64,000 bases of DNA from CAWBRT01 sp963832785 (lineage in GTDB: Bacteria; Acidobacteriota; Terriglobia; Terriglobales; Acidobacteriaceae): positions 1 through 64,000 of the forward strand of contig CAWHVF010000011.1 in assembly GCA_963832785.1 (NCBI GenBank), in the 5' to 3' direction. Shown here one piece after another: positions 58,572 through 64,000 of this stretch. A program made the position numbers and the translations under genes. The notes under the pieces were generated by a model that saw nothing but the letters and a program-made list of their open reading frames with translations, had not been told where the DNA came from and did no database searches. Positions within the stretch are counted from its first letter, which is position 1; each line of letters starts with the position of its first letter.

Positions 58572-59568
58572 ATGAACGTCTCCATGTGGTGGAAAGCTTT
58601 ACGGGTCATCCCGCGCATCAGCCGGGAAGAATGGATAAACTGGACGTGATCTCGCGCTGGCTGGTCTCGACCCGCGCCGCCGTCTTGATGATGACCTTTA
58701 TTCTCCGCCACCATTCCCGGCCTGCTGGCGCTGCGCACGGGCGAATTCAACCTGGGTCGCTGGGCTCTGTTGGTCGTCGGCCTGATCTTTGCGCATGCCA
58801 CCAACAACCTGCTCAACGATCTAGACCGATTTCAAGCGCGGCGTGGATAAAGATAATTACTTCCGCACCCAATACGGCCCTCAACCGCTGCAACAGGGCT
58901 TGATGAGCGAACGCGAGCTGCTGACCTATGCCGCCATCACCGGCTTGATTGCCGTGGCAGCCGGCATCCCCCTGGTGATCTTACGGCGGCACGCCGGCCC
59001 TGCTGTTGATGGCGGTCGGCGTCGTCTTCGTGCTCTTCTACACCTGGCCGCTGAAATATATCGGGCTGGGCGAGATGGCCGTGATTCTTGATCTGGGGTC
59101 CCCTGATGGTCGGCGGCGGTTATTTTGTCATCACCGGGCATTGGGACTGGAACGTGGTGCTGGCCAGCCTGCCTTATGCCCTCGGCCCGACCACGGTGCT
59201 GTTCGGCAAGCACATCGACAAGCTGCCGCAGGATGCTGCCAAGAAGATCCACACCATGCCGGTGATGATCGGGTGAAAAGGCGGCGCGCTACGCTGGCGC
59301 TGGCGATGATGGCCTGAAGTACTGCTGGCCTTGATTTACCTGGTGATCAGCGGTTATTTCTCGCCGGTGATGCTGATCGTTCTCCTGGCGCTCTATACCC
59401 TGGGACGGTGCTGCCGATCTTCCTCAGGCACCCAAGCCGGTCGAGCGCCCGGCCGAATATCCGGCGGATACCTGGCCGCTGTGGTTCTCGGCGCCTCCTT
59501 TCTACCACAACCGCACTTTCGGCCTGCTGTTCCTGCTCGGCCTGGTGCTGTCGTTGTTCATTCATTAA
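58572..59568 (+). pseudogene. UbiA-family prenyltransferase, multiple frameshifts
   Basis: UbiA enzymes transfer prenyl chains to quinone head groups or other acceptors in the membrane. Pieces in all three frames join to a full product: LDVISRWLVSTRAAVLMMTF, WALLVVGLIFAHATNNLLND followed by the Asp-rich DFKRGVDKDNYFRTQYGP, LFYTWPLKYIGLGEMAV, GPTTVLFGKHIDKLPQD, and FYHNRTFGLLFLLGLVLSLF. At least six single-base indels are needed. Similar to menaquinone-type (MenA) enzymes, but the acceptor is uncertain. Confidence 0.75.
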
Positions 59569-59571
59569 ATC

Positions 59572-59617
59572 TCAAAATGAGTTGTGGGTCGGCACGCCGA
59601 CCCACAACTCATTTTGA
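59572..59617. terminator. Bidirectional terminator-like hairpin
   Basis: Perfect 22-base arms (59572-59593 and 59596-59617) lie between two convergent gene ends (59568 on plus and 59623 on minus) and have A- and T-rich outer bases, as in a bidirectional terminator. Confidence 0.75.
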
Positions 59618-59622
59618 AATTA

Positions 59623-61434
59623 TTATTTCTTTATGGGCAGCAGGATTTCGCTGCCCCAACTGACCTCCCACACCGGCGTGCCGTTGGCTGGCACCCGCGG
59701 GAAAGTGCCCGCGTCGTGCCCGGCCAGGGCCACCCGCAGGCGATGGCCTTTTTGGATGAGCGCCGAGACCGGCAGCAGGCCAAAACTGATTTCCGCGAGC
59801 TCGCCCAGGACCAACGGCCAGGCATCTTCCCGGTAAAAGGTGTGATAGGGAACCGATAGGCGGTACGGCGCGGGTTCAGAGCTGATCCTGCGGTGGATCG
59901 AGCGCAGTTGACCTTCGGTCAGCCCCACGATGCGCCCGTCCGGGAAAAGATCTTCCAGGTATGACAAAAAAGGCGCAGTCTGGTTCGCTGGATACTACCC
60001 GCAGCGTCACAACCGGCCAGCCGGCATATCTCCAGATCGTGTTCCAACGGCTCAGACTCGAAGGCCAACACGCTCTCACGCTGGGCCTCGCGCCCGGTGG
60101 TATCCACCCCTTTGCCATTCACCACGCCCAGCTCCCACCAGCGGTTGTAAACCCCGCTGGTATGGCGATCGTCCACCACGAAACGGTCAGACCCGGCTTC
60201 GGGCGGCGGCACCGGCGCCAGGCAGCCGGCCGCTGTCAAAATACCAGGGCTCGGCGTAACCCCCTCAGGCGGCCAACTGGCGCTCTTTTGCCAGGTCTCG
60301 CTCCCCAGGGGGTAATAATAGACGCAGTTCTCCAGCCCGGCCCCGGGTTCGTCGGATTTCAGGCAGGCATCCAGAAAGCGCAGGATCTCCATGCGCTGCA
60401 CCTCGGGGGGCGGCGAAAGCGGCGCTTTATCGCCCAGGTAGGGGCTGGATTGATTGACCCCGCCGTGGTTCCAGGCTCCGATCATGGCCCGCTGCATTCC
60501 CGGGTACGTATTGAACGGCGCAGCGCGGCATTGCCGGTGCCGGCATCCATCCAACTGGCGATGCCGAATACCGGCACCCCGCTGGCCAGCACGGCATCCC
60601 GAAAACGCATGACCATCTGCTCGTCGGAAGAGAATCCCTCCTCAGAAACCGGCTGGTCTCGATAGGTGATGTTATCCTGGATCGCCGCCACCTGCACGTT
60701 GGCATGATGCGAAAGCAGCGCCTGCGCCAACAGCTCCGCGCCATCCGGCCCATCCACCGCCTTGACGCCCTCGCCCGACCATCTCATTAAAGGGCCAAAA
60801 CTGGGCGGCACCTGGTTGCGGTCCAGCGCTTCATCCATCTCGCCCCAGGCGCAGATAAAACGTTCGTTCATCAAGCCGCCCGGAAAGCCAATATCGTTGA
60901 ACAAGTCTGGATGGTTGAACTCCGCAATCACCCCGCGCAGCGCCGGGTGGCCGGTCGCCATCAGCAGCTCGGCAGTGGTTCCCAGGTAAGAAACGCCCAT
61001 TCCCACCACGCGCCCGTTTGACCACGGTTGCGCGCATATCCAATCCAGGATGCCGGCGCTGTCGTCGACGGTTACCCTTTCCCAGGGAGAGCGCCACGCG
61101 CCAAATGAGGCGCCCGTCCCGCGCACGTCGACCATCACCATGGCGTAGCCGCGCTTCACAAAAATTCTTTGGCGCTCCACCCAGGCGGAGTCCGGTCGCC
61201 GGGTCCGCGCCAGATCCAACCAAACGGGGCGCGCAGGTCCAGCGCGCGCCAATAGCGGGTTTGCTCCAATATGGCCGGGATGCGTTCTCCGCGTGGCAGC
61301 CCGCTAGGCAAATAGATATCCGCCGCCAGCCGCGTACCATCCGGTGCTGGAATGTAAATTGAGCTCACGTCCATCCCACGATAGCGCGGGCCTGGATCGG
61401 GGTAAGGTTCAAATGGAAAATTGGTTTGCATCAA
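59623..61434 (-). pseudogene. CocE/NonD-family hydrolase, frameshifted
   Basis: This alpha/beta-hydrolase family includes cocaine esterase and X-Pro dipeptidyl-peptidases. Four frames joined near 61,200, 60,510 and 60,000 give a protein of about 600 residues: MDVSSIYIPAPDGTRLAADI, MVMVDVRGTGASFGAW, the nucleophile motif GMGVSYLGTTAELLMATG, IGAWNHGGVNQSSPYLG, and a C-terminal jelly-roll domain ending VSWGSEILLPIKK. The frameshifts look like sequence errors. Substrate unknown. Confidence 0.78.
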
Positions 61435-61502
61435 AGCTTTCCTCCCTCTTTCGGAATATTTACCATAGCGCTCAATTTTAGCCTAAGTCAACAAGCAATT
61501 CT

Positions 61503-61581
61503 AGGGAAGTTTAGGGTTATTTTTTCGTGGTTTGAAACTGCTACTCAGTTTCAAACCACGAAAAAAACCCCAAACTTCCCT
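61503..61581. repeat. Long hairpin between divergent genes
   Basis: Arms 61503-61540 and 61546-61581 pair almost perfectly around a 5-base loop. Like the one at 57492-57578 it sits between the 5' ends of two divergent genes, not at their ends. Confidence 0.85.
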
Positions 61582-61654
61582 GGCTGATATTTTATTGCAC
61601 GAATTACAATTTCCGATATATTGGTAATATAAAATCCTCTCACGGAGAAAATCG

Positions 61655-62893
61655 ATGACCATTCTTCGAAACCGCCGACCGGCCTTGTGGGTCTGCGCGC
61701 TGATCGCTTTTATTTTTATCCTCCAGGCCGCCTGTAACCTCCCGGCGTTCACCTCTACGCCTGCGCAGCCACCGTCTACCCGGCACGAGCGCCAGCGCCA
61801 CGCCGGCGCCTGCCGCAGCCACCCAGATCGTTGTAATGGCGCCCTCTGCCACTCTGCAGCCCACGGCGCTGCCAACCCCAACCCTCAGCCCGACCCCCTC
61901 ATCTCAATACCGCGGGCTGATCGCCTATGACCATGCTTCGCAATCGATCACCGGGGTTGATTTCACCGGCGCGCCCCTAACATCAAGCTCAAATTGGCCG
62001 GCGCCGATTGGATCGGTTTCAACCAGGCGCAATGGGCCAACAATTCGGTCTATTACGTCAATCCGCCGACAAGACCATCATGCAGATCGCCAATAACGGC
62101 GCCGCTCAAAAACTGGCGTTTATCCCCGCCCGGGATGACCTGAGCTTCAACTTTCTGGGACGGCAAGAAAATCGCCTGGTCGTTCGATATCACCACCGGC
62201 AAGAACCCTGCCAGCGAGTTATGGATCGCCAATATCGACGGCACGAATGCCAAACAAATCGCCACTATCGCCGCCGCCGCCAATTCGAAATGGCTGGTAC
62301 TGCGTCCTTATCGTTGGCTGGCCGACGGACGCCTGCTGTACATCGATGAGCCGAACGGCATCGGCGGTTACATCTTATTCTACGGTTTCGCCGGCCTGCA
62401 TCTTTACGATCCCGCCACGACCAAGCTGACCGATATGACCCCCAGCCTGGGCGCTGGAGCCTGTGCCTGTTGGATGTTTCGCCCAATTTGAAAACGCTGG
62501 TATCCTCCTGCGCCACGAGCCAGAACAACGATATCTCCTTTATCGATCTGGCCAATAACACCATCATCTCGCTCACCCGCCAGGCGGATCGAAGATCAGG
62601 TGGGCAGCCCGGCCTGGTCACCCTCCGGCGCCTGGATGGCATACGCCTACGCGCGCGGCGATCCTGACAACGAGCAGGGCAGCGTTGCCCTGGTCGCCAG
62701 CGGGTCTTCCACTCCCAAGATCCTGGCCACCCTGCCGAAGGGCTATTTCAACGTCGCCGCCTGGATCAATGAGAACCAATTCATCGTCCAGCGTTACGAA
62801 AGCACCCTTTCCAGCATCTGGTTGTTCAACCGCGATGGCGCGCCCCCCGTCAAACTCTCCGATGGAGACGTGATCAGCCTGGTCCAAAATTAG
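61655..62893 (+). pseudogene. PD40/TolB-like beta-propeller lipoprotein, frameshifted
   Basis: Pieces in several frames give a secreted lipoprotein (lipobox-like LQAAC at the N-terminus), a Pro/Thr linker, and repeats of the PD40/WD40-like kind (GSPAWSPSGAWMAYAYARGD, TLPKGYFNVAAWINENQFIV, DLSFNFLG, RWLADGRLLYIDEP). At least five frame changes are needed. Function unknown. Confidence 0.65.
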
Positions 62894-62900
62894 AATATCT

Positions 62901-62942
62901 CAAAGAAGGAGGTCGCGCCGATTGGCGCGACCTCCTTCTTTG
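62901..62942. terminator. Terminator hairpin, first of three
   Basis: Perfect 19-base arms (62901-62919, 62924-62942) with a GATT loop follow the PD40-type gene by 7 bases. Confidence 0.8.
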
Positions 62943-62951
62943 GATTTGTCC

Positions 62952-62985
62952 GATGAGATTTTTCACCTACGGTGAAAAACTCATC
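62952..62985. terminator. Second hairpin between convergent genes
   Basis: GATGAG-A-TTTTTCACC and GGTGAAAAACTCATC pair with one bulged A and a TAC loop. Confidence 0.6.
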
Positions 62986-62989
62986 CTCT

Positions 62990-63597
62990 TCAAAACTGTC
63001 CTGGCGCGTTTTTTTCAACTACGTTGAAAAAAAACACGCCCAAAAACCTACTTGGTTTTACCAGCATGGCGGCCCCTTCACGGATCGCGCGCAGGTTGAG
63101 CGGCACAAAACGCTGGTGGCGGCCGGGCTGTGCTCGCTGATCGCTCGTTCCAGGGCTTCGAGCGGCAGCACCGGCAGGTTGGCCAGCAGCCCGCCCAGCA
63201 GCACCATGTTGGTCATGCGCTTGTCGCCGATGCTTCTCGGCAATCTCGTTGGCCGGCATCGCACGATCACTTTGATATCCTGTGCGTGTGACCGGCGGTT
63301 GACCATGGAAGTGTTGACCACCAGCACCCCGCCCGGTTTGACCAGCGGCTCATATTTATCCAACGAGGGCAGGTTCATGGCGATGACTCGCCTGCGGGTT
63401 GCGCACCAGCGGCGAGCCGATCTCTTCATCGGCGATGATCACGGTGCAGTTGGCCGTGCCGCCGCGCATTTCCGGCCCGTAAGAGGGGATCCAGGTCACT
63501 TCCTTGCCGTGCATCCATGGCGGCATAAGCCAGAAGCTGCCCGGCGAACAAAACTCCCTGCCCGCCAAATCCGGCAATGATGAATTTCAGTTTGCAT
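62990..63597 (-). pseudogene. 2-oxoacid:acceptor oxidoreductase, gamma subunit, frameshifted (right-hand set)
   Basis: Pieces in several frames give a gamma subunit: KFIIAGFGGQGVLFAGQLLA, VTWIPSYGPEMRGGTANCTV, ADEEIGSPLVRNPQ, MNLPSLDKYEPLVKPGGVLV, TNMVLLGGLLANLPVLPLEA. The exact end is uncertain; the last codons run into a hairpin at 63003-63040, so the true stop may be upstream. This set is not part of the kor operon at 45.6-48.2 kb. Confidence 0.75.
63003..63040. terminator. Third hairpin, overlapping the gamma-subunit 3' end
   Basis: GGCGCGTTTTTTTCAAC and GTTGAAAAAAAACACGCC pair around TAC with one mismatch. With the hairpins at 62901 and 62952 it makes three in 140 bases. Confidence 0.6.
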
Positions 63598-63609
63598 GTC
63601 TGCCTCCTC

Positions 63610-64000
63610 CTAGATCCGCACCTGGGCCAGATCGCCGGGTGCACTTTGAAATCGTTGAGCGGATAGTAAGGGACCATTTTTTCTTCCAGCCACTTGGCAG
63701 CGATTCCAGCGGGGTCATGCCCCAGTTGGTCGGGCAGGTGGAGAGCAGCTCGACCATCGAAAAGCCCAGCCCGCGCACCTGCGTCTCGAAGGCCATGCGG
63801 ATGGCCTTCTTGGCCAGGCGGATGTTCTTGGGGTCGTGCAGGCTGCGGCGGACCACGTAGCTGGCCCCATCCAGGGTCGCCAGCAGCTCGCAGGCCCGGA
63901 TCGGGATAGCCCATGCTGTTCCACATCGCGCCCGTTGGGCGAAGAGGTGGTCTTCATGCCGGGCAGGGTGGTGGGCGCCATCTGGCCGCCGGTCATGCCG
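63610..64000 (-). pseudogene. 2-oxoacid:acceptor oxidoreductase, beta subunit, partial and frameshifted
   Basis: The C-terminal part of a beta subunit runs off the window edge. It reads GMTGGQMAPTTLPGMKTTSS and then, in other frames, SLHDPKNIRLAKKAIRMAFE, GLGFSMVELLSTCPTNWGMT and MVPYYPLNDFKVH, ending in a TAG at 63610-63612. Two or three frame changes are needed. GGAGG before the gamma ATG lies 5-10 bases after the stop. Confidence 0.75.

Noticed and set aside
1..64000. CRISPR arrays, rRNA genes, further tRNA genes and dsrAB
   Set aside because: I looked for regular spaced repeats, rRNA-like blocks, other cloverleaf patterns and siroheme sulfite reductase motifs and saw none.
62990..64000. 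Second 2-oxoacid oxidoreductase as part of the kor operon at 45.6-48.2 kb
   Set aside because: It is a different subtype, lies beyond the apparent join and has the frameshift-rich quality of the right-hand part.

Overview
The window looks like a metagenomic contig made of two unlike parts. Positions 1 to about 55,980 read as one coherent, GC-rich bacterial chromosome, probably a sulfate- or sulfite-metabolising member of the Acidobacteriota. The evidence for that assignment is the style of the Crp/Fnr regulator, the ParB/ArdC/VirB accessory set and GGCTAAAGCC-type intergenic repeats; it is inference from family knowledge, not a search result. At about 55,980 a truncated trypsin-like protease stops and a truncated anmK gene on the other strand starts, with no spacer. 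From there to 64,000 the gene content resembles Chloroflexota/Anaerolineae, almost every gene carries single-base frameshifts, and most gaps hold long near-perfect hairpins. I read this as an assembly join to a low-quality sequence, although recombination cannot be excluded.

Layout of the left part. 1-7,222: right end of an integrative conjugative element (VirB4/VirB3/VirB2, ParB-like protein, ArdC-like antirestriction protein, HigBA-type toxin-antitoxin pair, excisionase, decayed tyrosine integrase) seated on the 3' end of tRNA-His. 7.4-15 kb: metabolic genes (FAH-family protein, tungsten/molybdenum aldehyde oxidoreductase with an overlapping MoaD-like gene, SDR, split transketolase). 15-19.2 kb: polyphosphate kinase (one frameshift), Crp/Fnr regulator, unknown membrane protein.

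20.2-39.5 kb is the centrepiece, a dissimilatory sulfur-metabolism island. aprB-aprA, a zinc-ribbon protein, a YkgJ-type cysteine-cluster protein, qmoA-qmoB-qmoC and sat encode sulfate activation to APS and its menaquinol-linked reduction to sulfite (or the reverse). Around them lie a small membrane protein, three TauE/SafE exporters, a lipoprotein, a large PEP-synthase-like protein with an unrecognised C-terminal domain, a TIGR02186-type membrane protein and a cytidylate-kinase-like/BON protein. Two CRP/FNR(HcpR)-type palindromes and a terminator-like hairpin precede aprB, suggesting regulated, possibly attenuated, transcription; a Crp/Fnr protein is encoded about 1.4 kb away. No dsrAB genes lie in the window.

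39.5-53.3 kb, all on the minus strand: oxidoreductase, Ntn hydrolase, MFS transporter, a MITE-like element, LysR regulator, a 2-oxoacid:ferredoxin oxidoreductase operon (korGBA order on the plus strand) with an FAD/Fe-S oxidoreductase and a fused CoA-transferase, and a ferredoxin-methyltransferase fusion. 53.3-55.98 kb is degraded: acyl-CoA synthetase remnant, IS5-family element, Com-like zinc ribbon, truncated protease.

Right part: anmK fragment, serine hydrolase, DUF429-like protein, UbiA prenyltransferase, CocE/NonD hydrolase, PD40-type lipoprotein and a second, unrelated 2-oxoacid:acceptor oxidoreductase, all but one broken by frameshifts or truncation.
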